DNA from: Herbidospora sakaeratensis
Lineage (GTDB): Bacteria > Actinomycetota > Actinomycetes > Streptosporangiales > Streptosporangiaceae
Length of the DNA: 64,000 nucleotides
Direction: 5' to 3'
NCBI RefSeq assembly: GCF_001570525.1
Contig: NZ_BBXC01000011.1
Coordinates: 476,113-540,112, forward strand
Of this stretch, positions 16,039 to 24,301 are shown in pieces. The notes under the pieces are model-generated. The model made no database searches. It saw only the letters and a list, made by a program, of their open reading frames with translations, and was not told the DNA's origin. The position numbers and the translations under genes were made by a program. The first letter of the stretch is position 1, and each line of letters begins with the position of its first letter.

Positions 16039-17163
16039 ATGGAGATTGAGCCCGAATGGGTGGAGATCGGCCAGCGCATCGCAACGGCGAGGGTGGCGAA
16101 GCAGCTCACCCAGCAGCAACTCGCCGACGCGCTGGAGCTGGACCGAACCGCGGTCACCAAGCTGGAGGCAGGTCGACGACAGCTCAGGGCGATGGAGCTG
16201 GTCCGCCTGGCCGACCTTCTCTCGCGCCCCATGGACTGGTTCATCCTGCCGCCCCATCCGGCCATCGTGAGCCGCCGCGCGTCTCTCGGTGACGGCGTGG
16301 AGGACAAGATCGAGCGAGTCATCGAAGACCTGACCCGCGATCTTTCCGTCCTCATCGACGCGAAGGCCCTGAAGCCCAAGAACGACGAATACCTACGGGC
16401 GATCAAGCCCGGCGAGTCAGATTGGGCCGCAGAGGCGGCTGCCGCCGACGCGCGGTCCCTGATCTCCCTTGACCCCTACGAGCCGGTTCACGAACTGGCC
16501 GAGGTGGTCGAGCGCGCCGGTCTGCTCGCCTTCTCGTTCCCGCTGGGCGATTCGGCGGCCGACGGCGCCTACAGCCTGATCGAGGGTGTCGGCATGGCCG
16601 TGGTGAACGGCGATCTGCCGGCCGGCCGCAGGCGGTCGACGCTCGCTCACGAACTCGGCCACCACCTGTTCGGTGACGCGCATTCTCTCGACTGGAGCGC
16701 CAGCACCAGTACGACCGAACAGGCCATCGACAGTTTCGCCGTCAATCTGCTCTTCCCGCGGCCGGGAGTCGCCCGCCGATGGAAGACACTGCGCGAAGAA
16801 GGCGGCCTGCGGCGGTCGGCCATCATCATCAGCGCCGAATATCGAGTCAGCTGGACGGCCGCCCTACGGCAATTGCGTAGATTCGAATTGATTTCCGGCG
16901 ATGAATACAAGACCTTGGATTCACGTTCTCCCACCAAGGCCGACTACCTGGAATGTAACGTGCGCGTTGTGGAGGAACTCGCCCCTACCTACATCGCCAC
17001 CGGCCTATCCGCAGCGGCGATCCGCGCATATCGCACTTATGACATCTCAGCCAGCCGTGCGATCGAAATACTCCGAGACCAGGTCACCGTTGAGGAGCTG
17101 CCCCCGCCGAATGAGATTCCGCTTGAGGCACTGCGTGCCGAGCTTCGCGGTGAACTGGAGTGA
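16039..17163 (+). CDS. XRE-type HTH fused to ImmA/IrrE-like zinc metallopeptidase
   Basis: A 374-residue two-domain protein. Residues 1-65 form an XRE helix-turn-helix (LTQQQLADALELDRTAVTKLEAGRRQL). The C-terminal half is an ImmA/IrrE (COG2856-type) peptidase, with the zinc site HELGHH at about 204-209 and the supporting EQAIDSFAVNLLFP at about 227. Family members cleave repressors or, when fused to an HTH, act as regulators of an adjacent toxin. It overlaps the following PIN-like gene by 4 bases (GTGA), so the two are coupled. An upstream in-frame ATG at 16021 is possible; neither start has a strong ribosome site. GC is lower than in the neighbours towards the 3' end. Confidence 0.9.
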   Translation: MEIEPEWVEIGQRIATARVAKQLTQQQLADALELDRTAVTKLEAGRRQLRAMELVRLADLLSRPMDWFILPPHPAIVSRRASLGDGVEDKIERVIEDLTRDLSVLIDAKALKPKNDEYLRAIKPGESDWAAEAAAADARSLISLDPYEPVHELAEVVERAGLLAFSFPLGDSAADGAYSLIEGVGMAVVNGDLPAGRRRSTLAHELGHHLFGDAHSLDWSASTSTTEQAIDSFAVNLLFPRPGVARRWKTLREEGGLRRSAIIISAEYRVSWTAALRQLRRFELISGDEYKTLDSRSPTKADYLECNVRVVEELAPTYIATGLSAAAIRAYRTYDISASRAIEILRDQVTVEELPPPNEIPLEALRAELRGELE

Positions 17164-17699
17164 GCAGCGAGCGGCTCGTCATCGACAGCTCGCCCCTCAA
17201 CTACTTCGCCCGCTCCAATCAGTTACCGGTTCTGGAGAAGCTGCTCAGCGGACGTTCCTGCCTGATCACCAAGGCAGTGGAGGAGGAGCTTCTCGTCGGC
17301 GCGTCCAAGCACCCGAAGCTCTATCAGGTCTCCATCCAGCCCTGGATCACCGTAGCGGAAGAGTTCACACGGGATTTCTACGCCCTGTTGACGATGTACC
17401 ATCTCCGGCTCGGTGGAGGGAAAAGAGACATCGGTGAAGCCATGACCCTCGCCTATGCCGAGGTGCATGGCATAACCGCCATGATCGACGATCGGTCGGC
17501 TCGCAAGTATGGGAAGAGCCGGGGTGTCAAAATGACCGGCACCCTGGAGCTGCTCTGTCAGAACATCCGGAAAAGCATGATTTCGACGGAAAACGCATGT
17601 GAGGTGATCGACCTGCTCGCTGAGCATGAGGCCTTCCTCCCGTGCGACGGCGACACGTTCATCGCCTGGGCTCAGGCGGAAGGCCTGCTCGACCCCTAG
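17160..17699 (+). CDS. PIN-like (DUF3368-type) putative nuclease
   Basis: A 179-residue protein with PIN-domain acidic positions: aspartate in the first strand (LVIDSSPLNYFARSNQL), an acidic helix (ITKAVEEELLVG), and IDDRSARKYGKSRGVKMTGTLELL, a signature of the DUF3368/VapC-like group. PIN proteins are mostly Mg-dependent ribonucleases and commonly toxins. Start GTG 17160 overlaps the stop of the metallopeptidase gene by 4 bases. Its stop overlaps the stop of the convergent aldehyde dehydrogenase in a CTAG. Base composition (roughly 55-60% GC by eye) is below that of the flanking genes, suggesting transfer of the pair. Confidence 0.8.
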   Translation: MSSERLVIDSSPLNYFARSNQLPVLEKLLSGRSCLITKAVEEELLVGASKHPKLYQVSIQPWITVAEEFTRDFYALLTMYHLRLGGGKRDIGEAMTLAYAEVHGITAMIDDRSARKYGKSRGVKMTGTLELLCQNIRKSMISTENACEVIDLLAEHEAFLPCDGDTFIAWAQAEGLLDP

Positions 17700-18559
17700 A
17701 TCCCGATCGGGTGCCAGACCGTCTTCGTCTCCAGGAACGCCGTCATGCGCCCCGTCCCCGGATCAGCCGCCCAGTCAGTCTTCCCGTTGGGCCGCAGCAC
17801 CCGCTTCAGGTTCTCCGCCGCCAGCTCCTCGCACTTCTGCGCCAGCTCGGCGTCGGCTCCGGTGAGGTCGAGCCCGTTGACGTCCATGTGCCCGGCCAGC
17901 CACGGCGCCATCTCCGCAGAGGACCCCGTCAGGATGTTCACCACCCCGCCCGGCAGGTCAGAGGTGGCCAGCACCTCGGCGAGCGTGATCGACGGCAGCG
18001 GCGCCCGCTCCGAGGCGATCACCACGCACGTGTTCCCCGTCACGATCACCGGCGCGATCACCGACACCAGCCCGAACAGCGGGCCCATCGGCGGGGCCAC
18101 GATCCCGACCACCCCGGTCGGCTCGGGGGTCGACAGGTTGAAGTAGGGCCCGGCGACGGGGTTGGCGGAACCGCGAAGGGAGGAGATCTTGTCGGACCAC
18201 CCGGCGTACCAGACCAGCCGGTCGACCGCCGCGTCGACGAGTTCGCCCGCCTTCTTCCCCGACACGCCGTCGGCCTCGGCGACCTCCGAGACGAACTGGG
18301 CCCGGCGGCCTTCGAGCATCTCGGCGATCCGGTAGAGGATCTGGCCCCGGTTGTAGGCGGTCGCGGACGACCAGCCCGGGAAGGCTTTCCGCGCCGCCGA
18401 CACGGCGTCGCGGACGTCCTTGCGGGACGCCTTGGACGCGTTGGCGAGGAACTCGCCCTTGGCGCCGGTCACGACGTAGGACCTCCCGCTCTCCGACCGT
18501 GGGAACGCACCGCCGATGTACAGCTTGTACGTCTTCCGCACCGACAGCCGCTCGCTCAC
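17696..18559 (-). CDS. Half-length aldehyde dehydrogenase-family protein
   Basis: A 287-residue protein matching the first ~240 residues of the aldehyde dehydrogenase superfamily (YIGGAFPRSESGRSY at the start; EPTGVVGIVAPPMGPLFGLV; LPGGVVNILTG). Ordinary members are about 480 residues. The ELGGK segment and the catalytic cysteine region are absent, and the end (GRMTAFLETKTVWHPIGI) is not the usual oligomerisation arm. It is therefore unlikely to be an active dehydrogenase by itself. It overlaps the full-length gene upstream by 4 bases (ATGA), so the two may form a hetero-oligomer. There is no frameshift remnant downstream, so it seems a genuine short gene rather than a pseudogene. Confidence 0.85.
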   Translation of the reverse strand: MSERLSVRKTYKLYIGGAFPRSESGRSYVVTGAKGEFLANASKASRKDVRDAVSAARKAFPGWSSATAYNRGQILYRIAEMLEGRRAQFVSEVAEADGVSGKKAGELVDAAVDRLVWYAGWSDKISSLRGSANPVAGPYFNLSTPEPTGVVGIVAPPMGPLFGLVSVIAPVIVTGNTCVVIASERAPLPSITLAEVLATSDLPGGVVNILTGSSAEMAPWLAGHMDVNGLDLTGADAELAQKCEELAAENLKRVLRPNGKTDWAADPGTGRMTAFLETKTVWHPIGI

Positions 18560-19983
18560 GAGATCTCCTTCAGGTACGCCTCGAGACCGTGGCGACCGCC
18601 CTCACGCCCGTAGCCGGACTCCTTGTAACCGCCGAACGGCGAGGTGGGGTCGAACTTGTTGAAGGTGTTCGACCAGACGACCCCGGCACGCAGCCGGTTG
18701 GCCATCCACAACATCCGCGACGCCTTCTCCGTCCAGACGCCGGCCGACAGGCCGTAGGGGGTGTTGTTCGCCTTCTCCACGGCCTCGGCGGGGGTGCGGA
18801 AGGTGAGGACGGACAGGACCGGGCCGAAGATCTCCTCGCGGGCGATCCGGTGGGACTGGGAGACGCCGGTGAAGACGGTCGGGGGGAACCAGAAACCCTT
18901 CTCCGGCAGCGCGCACGCCGGTGACCACCGAGAAGCGCCCTCGGCCTCGCCCGCCTCCGACAGTTCGCGGATCTTGGCGAGCTGGGCGGCCGAGTTGATG
19001 GCGCCGATGTCGGTGTTCTTGTCGAGCGGGTCGCCGAGCCGCAGCGTCGACAGGCGGCGCTTCAACGACGACAGCAGCTCTTCCGCGACCGACTCCTGCA
19101 CCAGCAGGCGCGACCCGGCGCAGCAGACGTGGCCCTGGTTGAAGAAGATGCCGGTGACGATGCCCTCGACGGCCTGGTCGATCGCGGCGTCGTCGAAGAC
19201 GATGTTGGCGGCCTTGCCGCCGAGTTCGAGGGTCACCTTCTTGGTCGTGCCGGCGACCGCGCGAGCGATCAGGCGGCCGACCTCGGTGGAGCCGGTGAAG
19301 GCGACCTTGTCGACGTCGGGGTGGCCGACGACGGCCGCGCCGGTGTCGCCCGCGCCGGTGACGATGTTGACCACGCCCGGCGGCAGGTCGGCCTGCTGGC
19401 AGATCTCGGCGAACAACAACGCGGTCAGCGGCGTGGTCTCGGCGGGCTTGAGCACGACGGTGTTGCCGCAGGCCAGCGCGGGCGCGATCTTCCAGGCCAG
19501 CATCAGCAGCGGGAAGTTCCACGGGATGACCTGGCCGGCGACGCCGAGCGGGGTGGTGCCGTAGCCGGCGTACTGGAGCTTGTCGGCCCAGCCGGCGTAG
19601 TAGAAGAAGTGGGCGGCGACCAGGGGCAGGTCGACGTCGCGTGACTCCTTGATCGGCTTGCCGTTGTCGAGCGACTCCAGCACGGCCAGCTCGCGGGCGC
19701 GTTCCTGGATGATCCGGGCGATCCGGAACAGGTACTTGGCCCGCTCGGAGCCGGGCAGCGCCGACCAGACGCCGAACGCCTTGCGGGCAGCCTGCACGGC
19801 CCGGTCGACGTCGGCCTCGGTGGCCGTGGCGACCTCGGCGAGGGTCTCCTCGGAGGCGGGGTTGACGGTCTTGAAGGGAGTGCCGGACCCGTCGACGAAC
19901 TCGCCGTTGATGAAGAGCCCGTACGACGGTCTGATGTCGACGACCTCGCGCGACTCGGGCGCCGGTGCGTACTCGAAGATCAT
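18556..19983 (-). CDS. Aldehyde dehydrogenase (NAD(P)-dependent)
   Basis: A full-length, 475-residue aldehyde dehydrogenase. Cofactor-binding and catalytic elements are intact: PWNFPLLMLAWKIAPALACGNTVVLKPAE, the FTGSTEVG motif, ELGGKAANIVF with the general base glutamate, and NQGHVCCAGSRLL with the catalytic cysteine; the end FGGYKESGYGREGG is typical. It lies one base after deoC on the same strand. DeoC produces acetaldehyde from 2-deoxyribose 5-phosphate, so oxidation of acetaldehyde to acetate is the most economical role, though the substrate is inferred from context. Confidence 0.93.
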   Translation of the reverse strand: MIFEYAPAPESREVVDIRPSYGLFINGEFVDGSGTPFKTVNPASEETLAEVATATEADVDRAVQAARKAFGVWSALPGSERAKYLFRIARIIQERARELAVLESLDNGKPIKESRDVDLPLVAAHFFYYAGWADKLQYAGYGTTPLGVAGQVIPWNFPLLMLAWKIAPALACGNTVVLKPAETTPLTALLFAEICQQADLPPGVVNIVTGAGDTGAAVVGHPDVDKVAFTGSTEVGRLIARAVAGTTKKVTLELGGKAANIVFDDAAIDQAVEGIVTGIFFNQGHVCCAGSRLLVQESVAEELLSSLKRRLSTLRLGDPLDKNTDIGAINSAAQLAKIRELSEAGEAEGASRWSPACALPEKGFWFPPTVFTGVSQSHRIAREEIFGPVLSVLTFRTPAEAVEKANNTPYGLSAGVWTEKASRMLWMANRLRAGVVWSNTFNKFDPTSPFGGYKESGYGREGGRHGLEAYLKEIS

Positions 19984-19984
19984 C

Positions 19985-20914
19985 TCAGTCCAGGGTGAAG
20001 TAGTCGGGGCCGGCGTAACGGCCGGTGGTGAGCTTCTGGCGCTGCATCAGCAGGTCGTTGAGGACCGACGACGCGCCGAGCCGGAACCAGTCGGGGTCGA
20101 GCCAGTCGGGCCCGGCGGTCTCGTTGACCAGCACGAGCATCTTGATCGCGTCCTTGGTGGTACGGATCCCGCCGGCCGGCTTCACCCCCACCATGCGGCC
20201 CTCACGGTCGCGGAAGTCGCGCACCGCCTCCAGCATGACCAGCGTCACCGGCAGCGTGGCGGCCGGCTGCACCTTTCCGGTGGACGTCTTGATGAAGTCT
20301 CCCCCGGCCAGCATGGCCAGCCATGACGCGCGGCGCACGTTGTCGTAGGTGGCCAGTTCGCCGGTCTCCAGGATGACCTTCAGGTGGGCCTCGCCGCAGG
20401 CCGCCTTGATCGCCTGGATCTCCTCGAAGACCTTCACGTAGTCGCCCGACAGGAACGCGCCCCGGTCGATGACCATGTCGATCTCGTCGGCCCCGGCGGC
20501 GACCGCCATGGCCGTGTCGGCGACCTTCACCTCAAGGGAGGAGCGCCCGCTGGGGAACGCGGTGGCCACCGAGGCCACCTTCACCCCCGACGAGCCGACC
20601 ACGTCGCGGGCCTCGGCCACCAGGTCGGGGTAGACGCAGACCGCCGCGACCTTCGGCACCGTGGGGTCGGTCGGGTCGGGGTGGACGGCCTTGGCGCACA
20701 TCGCCCGGACCTTGCCCCGGGTGTCGGCCCCTTCCAGGGTCGTGAGGTCGACCATGGAGATGGCCAGGTCGATGGCCTGGCGTTTGGCCGTGGTCTTGAT
20801 CGATCGGGTGCCCAGCCCGGCGGCCCTGGCGTCGGCGCCGACCCGGTCGACACCGGGCAGTCCGTGCAGGAACGCCCGGAGCGAGGCGTTGGACGAGGCA
20901 GTCGGAATTGACAC
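19985..20914 (-). CDS. deoC: Deoxyribose-phosphate aldolase DeoC
   Basis: DeoC cleaves 2-deoxy-D-ribose 5-phosphate into glyceraldehyde 3-phosphate and acetaldehyde in deoxynucleoside catabolism. The class I aldolase sequence is clear: AVCVYPDLV, VASVATAFPSG, DEIDMVIDRGAFLSG, LKVILETGEL, the Schiff-base lysine in GGDFIKTSTGK, and VGVKPAGGIRT. The start is uncertain: GTG 20914 gives the normal-looking N-terminus VSIPTASSNASLRAFLHGLPG but abuts GGGGAG without spacing; TTG 20950 would add 12 residues. It heads a three-gene operon with two aldehyde dehydrogenase genes. Confidence 0.93.
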   Translation of the reverse strand: MSIPTASSNASLRAFLHGLPGVDRVGADARAAGLGTRSIKTTAKRQAIDLAISMVDLTTLEGADTRGKVRAMCAKAVHPDPTDPTVPKVAAVCVYPDLVAEARDVVGSSGVKVASVATAFPSGRSSLEVKVADTAMAVAAGADEIDMVIDRGAFLSGDYVKVFEEIQAIKAACGEAHLKVILETGELATYDNVRRASWLAMLAGGDFIKTSTGKVQPAATLPVTLVMLEAVRDFRDREGRMVGVKPAGGIRTTKDAIKMLVLVNETAGPDWLDPDWFRLGASSVLNDLLMQRQKLTTGRYAGPDYFTLD

Positions 20915-21105
20915 CTCCCCAGCATCGCCGACCTGGCGGAACGATGCCAAACCGGGTGCTCACGACACTGCCGGTCCGTTTTTGGCACATCTCACAACCG
21001 TCCTAAGCGGGGTCTTAGGTACGAATCCACACCCCGCCCACGGGAGATAAGGCATCCGCCCGATGTGGCAGAGGGGGTCTTAGGACGAATCTTGAGTGTG
21101 TAAGG

Positions 21106-21147
21106 AAGCGAGATGCGGGCGGCCGAAGGCCGACCGTGGCTCGCGCT
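21106..21147. repeat. 42-bp hairpin repeat, copy 1
   Basis: This block is identical in 41 of 42 positions to 28222-28263. It folds on itself as nested stems: GCGAG/CTCGC outside, GCGG/CCGT next, CGGCC/GGCCG inside with a GAA loop. The flanks also agree partly: GTGTG before and TCTGCCT after, in both copies. Copy 1 lies 46 bases upstream of the 52-residue gene and would be in its leader. Confidence 0.8.
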
Positions 21148-21193
21148 ACTGAGTCTGCCTAATCGACACGTACAGAAATAAGGAGAAGCCACC

Positions 21194-21352
21194 ATGGCTC
21201 CCGAGCTTCACTACCAGATCATCATCAACCGGGTCGCCGAGCTCCAGAACGAGGCGACCACCTACCGCCGCGTCCGTGAGGCGGAGAAGGCGCGCGAGCG
21301 GGGCGGGCATCACCGGCTCCGGGCGAGCCTCGGCAAGTTCCGTTCCCAGTGA
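21194..21352 (+). CDS. 52-residue basic protein of unknown function
   Basis: The short gene encodes MAPELHYQIIINRVAELQNE followed by an Arg/Glu-rich helix (TTYRRVREAEKARERGGHHRLRASLGKFRSQ). An AGGAG ribosome site at 21181-21185 and a strong hairpin just after the stop support it as a real gene although it is too short for most gene finders. It appears helical throughout and is strongly basic. I do not recognise a family; an RNA- or DNA-associated role would be a guess. A structured 42-bp repeat lies in its upstream region. Confidence 0.75.
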   Translation: MAPELHYQIIINRVAELQNEATTYRRVREAEKARERGGHHRLRASLGKFRSQ

Positions 21353-21361
21353 CGCGCGTCC

Positions 21362-21399
21362 AGATGCCAGGCCGGAACCTCCCTCCCGGCCTGGCATCT
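21362..21399 (+). terminator. Strong hairpin after the 52-residue gene
   Basis: AGATGCCAGGCCGG and CCGGCCTGGCATCT form a perfect 14-bp stem around a 10-base loop, starting 9 bases after the stop codon. There is no T-run, as is common for actinobacterial terminators. It precedes the LAL regulator gene. Confidence 0.75.
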
Positions 21400-21442
21400 C
21401 AACCCCCGTAAATAGACGCGAATCCCACCGAGTAGGCGTGAC

Positions 21443-24301
21443 ATGCTGGACGACATGATGGGTCGGGCCGTTAGCCCCGTCTTCGTCGGACGGGAGACCG
21501 AGCTGAAGTCGCTCGGCGAGATCTTCGACCAGGCCCGTGAGCAGGCCGCCGCCGCCGTCCTGGTGGGCGGTGAGGCGGGGGTCGGCAAGACCCGGCTGGT
21601 CACGCGGTTCGCCGAGCAGGCCGCCGCCGACGGAGCGCAGGTCTTCGCCGGCGGTTGTGTCGAGTTGTCCACAGAAGGTCTCGCGTACGCGCCCTTCACG
21701 GCGGTGCTGCGCCAGCTCGTCCGCGACATGGGGGCCGCGGACGTCGCGGCGCTGCTGCCCGAGGGCGCGGCCCGGGATCTGGCCCGGCTGCTGCCGGAGT
21801 TCGGTGAGCCGAGCGGCGACATCGAGACCGACACGGCCAGGGCCCGCCTGTTCGAACAGATACTGACGTTGCTGGAACGGCTCGCCGAGCGCCGCCCGAT
21901 GGTCCTCGTCATCGAGGACATCCACTGGGCCGACCGGTCGAGCCGTGACCTCATCGCCTTCCTGAGCCGGAACGTCTCGGCGATCCCGATGCTCATGGTG
22001 CTGACGTACCGGTCGGACGAACTTCACCGCACCCATCCGCTCCGGCCGGTGCTCGCCGAGCTCACCCGGGTCGGCGGGATCACCAAGATCGAGGTGCCCC
22101 GCTTCACCGAAGACGAGGTGGCCCGCCAGATGGCCGGCATCCTCGGCACCACGCCCACCTACAGCCGGGTCTCGACGGTCTTCGACCGCAGCGCGGGCAT
22201 CCCGCTGTTCGTCGAGGCGCTGCTCGACTGCCTGGGCGGCGAGACCCTCCCCGAGTCGCTGCACGACCTGATCATCGGCCAGGTGGAGCGGCTGCCCGAG
22301 GAGACCCAGCGGGTGTTGCGGATCGCCGCCGCCGGGGGCAACCGGGTCGGCCACGACCTGTTGTGCGCGGTCAGCGGCCTGTCGGAAGCCGACCTGGAGG
22401 ACGCGATCAGGCCCGCCGTGGCGGGCAACGTCATCCAGATCAGCGACGGCCGCGCCTATACCTTCCGGCACGCGCTGATCCGCGAGGCCGTCCACGACGA
22501 ACTGCTGCCCGGCGAGCACACCCGGCTGCACTCCCGCTTCGCCGAGGAGATCGACCGCGACCGCACCCTGGTTCCGCAGGGACGGGCGGCCATCGAGATC
22601 GCCCACCACTGGCACTCGGCCAGGAACGACCTGTGGGCCCTCATCTCAGCCTGGGAGGCGTCGGCGAAGGCGCACATGGCGTTCGCGTACACCGAGAAGG
22701 TGCAGCTGCTCGAACGGGTGCTCATGCTCTGGGACAAGGTGCCCGACGCCGGGCAGCGCATCGCGGCCGACCACGCCACCGTGCTGGAGCGGGCCTCCGA
22801 GGGGGCCCTGGCGGCCGGCGACATCGACCGGGCGATGAAGTACGTGAAGGCCGCGCTGGCCGAACTCGACGACCACACCGCGCCCGAGCGCGTCGCCGAG
22901 CTGCTGGTCCGGATGGCCAACTGCAAGAAGCACCGGGGCCGCCCCGGCGCGATCGACGACCTGCGCCGGGCCGAACGGCTGGTCCCGCTGCCCAGTGAGA
23001 CCCGGACCCTCGTCCTGACCCGGCTCGGCACCCTGCTGATCATGGCCGACGAGATCGTCGAGGGCACCGCGCTGACCCAGGAGGCGCTCAGGAACGCCCG
23101 CGAGATGGGCGACGAGCGCCGGGAGGCCGACCTCCTGATGAACCTGGCGCTCGGCCACTCCATCAGCGACGACCTGGAGGCGGCGCTGGCGACCAACTCG
23201 CGCGCCCAGGTCATCGGCACCCGCGTCAAATCAGGCCAGGTGGTGCTGCGGGCGCTGGCCAACAACGTCGACGCGCTCGAGAACCTGGGCCGCTCCGAAG
23301 AGGCCGTCGCGCTGGCCGTCGAGGGCGAGAAACTGGCCAGGAAGTACGGCCGTTACCGCAACCAGGGCGTCTTCATCGCCAACAACCGGACCGAGGCGCT
23401 CGAATCGCTGGGCCGCTGGAACGAGGCCCTCGACGTCATCACCCGGTCGCTGATGTTCGACCCCTCCCCGCTCAACCGCTGGCACCTGCTGCGGGTCCGC
23501 TCGCAGATCGGCATGGCCAGGGGCGAGCTGGAGCAGACCCTCGCCGACCTGACCGAGGTGGGCGCGCTGTCCGACCGTCCGGAAGACTGGACGCAGGAGC
23601 GCACCCTCAACACCCGGCTGGCCCTGCAGTGGCACCTGCTGAACGGCGACCCGGAGGCGGCCCTGACCAGGGCCGAGATCGCGCTCGGCGCGACCCTGCT
23701 GTCGCGCAAGCCGATGCTGGGCTGGCGCCTGCTGGCGATGATCTACCGGGTGAGCGACGCCGCGCTGCCGATCAGCCCCAACCGGGCCAGGGCGCTGCGC
23801 GAGCGGGCCGAGGAGTTCCGGATCGCCATGGTCTTCAAGGGCCCGGTCAGCGAGGCCTACGAGCGGGAGTGCCGGCGCGACTTCGACGGCGCCGCGACCT
23901 GCTGGGCCGTGCTGAGGCGGCCCTACCAGCGGGCCCGCAACCTGATCATGGCCGCCCACGGCCTCGACCGCGACGCCGTCGCCGTCCGGCTGCGGGAGGC
24001 CCACGCCATCGCGACCGACCTGTGCGCCGCCCCGATGAAGGAGCAGATCGAGGCGCTGACCCGGAGGTCGGGCATCGCGCTGACCGACACCCCGGCCGAG
24101 ACGGCCGCCCTGCTGACCCCGCGCGAGGTCGAGGTGCTGCGGCTGCTCACCGAGGGCCGGTCGAACCGCGACATCGCCCAGACGCTGACGATCTCGGCGA
24201 AGACCGCGAGCGTCCACGTCTCGAACATCCTGGCCAAGCTGAGCGTCTCGACCCGGGGCGAGGCCGCCGCGGCGGCCCACCGGATGTCCCTGCTCAACTA
24301 G
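21443..24301 (+). CDS. LAL-type (large ATP-binding LuxR) transcriptional regulator
   Basis: A 952-residue regulator. The N-terminal STAND/AAA ATPase shows VFVGRETELKSL, Walker A GGEAGVGKTR and Walker B LVIEDIHWAD. The middle is a long helical TPR-like region (about residues 380-860), and the C-terminus is a LuxR/GerE helix-turn-helix (LTPREVEVLRLLTEGRSNRDIAQTLTISAKTASVHVSNILAKL). LAL proteins are nucleotide-switched activators, often of secondary metabolism or sugar utilisation, but no metabolic cluster is adjacent, so the regulon is unknown. ATG 21443 or 21455 may be the start. Its 3' end overlaps the convergent cation exporter gene by 8 bases. Confidence 0.93.
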   Translation: MLDDMMGRAVSPVFVGRETELKSLGEIFDQAREQAAAAVLVGGEAGVGKTRLVTRFAEQAAADGAQVFAGGCVELSTEGLAYAPFTAVLRQLVRDMGAADVAALLPEGAARDLARLLPEFGEPSGDIETDTARARLFEQILTLLERLAERRPMVLVIEDIHWADRSSRDLIAFLSRNVSAIPMLMVLTYRSDELHRTHPLRPVLAELTRVGGITKIEVPRFTEDEVARQMAGILGTTPTYSRVSTVFDRSAGIPLFVEALLDCLGGETLPESLHDLIIGQVERLPEETQRVLRIAAAGGNRVGHDLLCAVSGLSEADLEDAIRPAVAGNVIQISDGRAYTFRHALIREAVHDELLPGEHTRLHSRFAEEIDRDRTLVPQGRAAIEIAHHWHSARNDLWALISAWEASAKAHMAFAYTEKVQLLERVLMLWDKVPDAGQRIAADHATVLERASEGALAAGDIDRAMKYVKAALAELDDHTAPERVAELLVRMANCKKHRGRPGAIDDLRRAERLVPLPSETRTLVLTRLGTLLIMADEIVEGTALTQEALRNAREMGDERREADLLMNLALGHSISDDLEAALATNSRAQVIGTRVKSGQVVLRALANNVDALENLGRSEEAVALAVEGEKLARKYGRYRNQGVFIANNRTEALESLGRWNEALDVITRSLMFDPSPLNRWHLLRVRSQIGMARGELEQTLADLTEVGALSDRPEDWTQERTLNTRLALQWHLLNGDPEAALTRAEIALGATLLSRKPMLGWRLLAMIYRVSDAALPISPNRARALRERAEEFRIAMVFKGPVSEAYERECRRDFDGAATCWAVLRRPYQRARNLIMAAHGLDRDAVAVRLREAHAIATDLCAAPMKEQIEALTRRSGIALTDTPAETAALLTPREVEVLRLLTEGRSNRDIAQTLTISAKTASVHVSNILAKLSVSTRGEAAAAAHRMSLLN

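Noticed and set aside
17696-18559. Aldehyde dehydrogenase pseudogene
   Set aside because: No stop-interrupted remainder is found downstream, and the stop is flush with the convergent gene; codon use is normal. It is treated as a real short gene.
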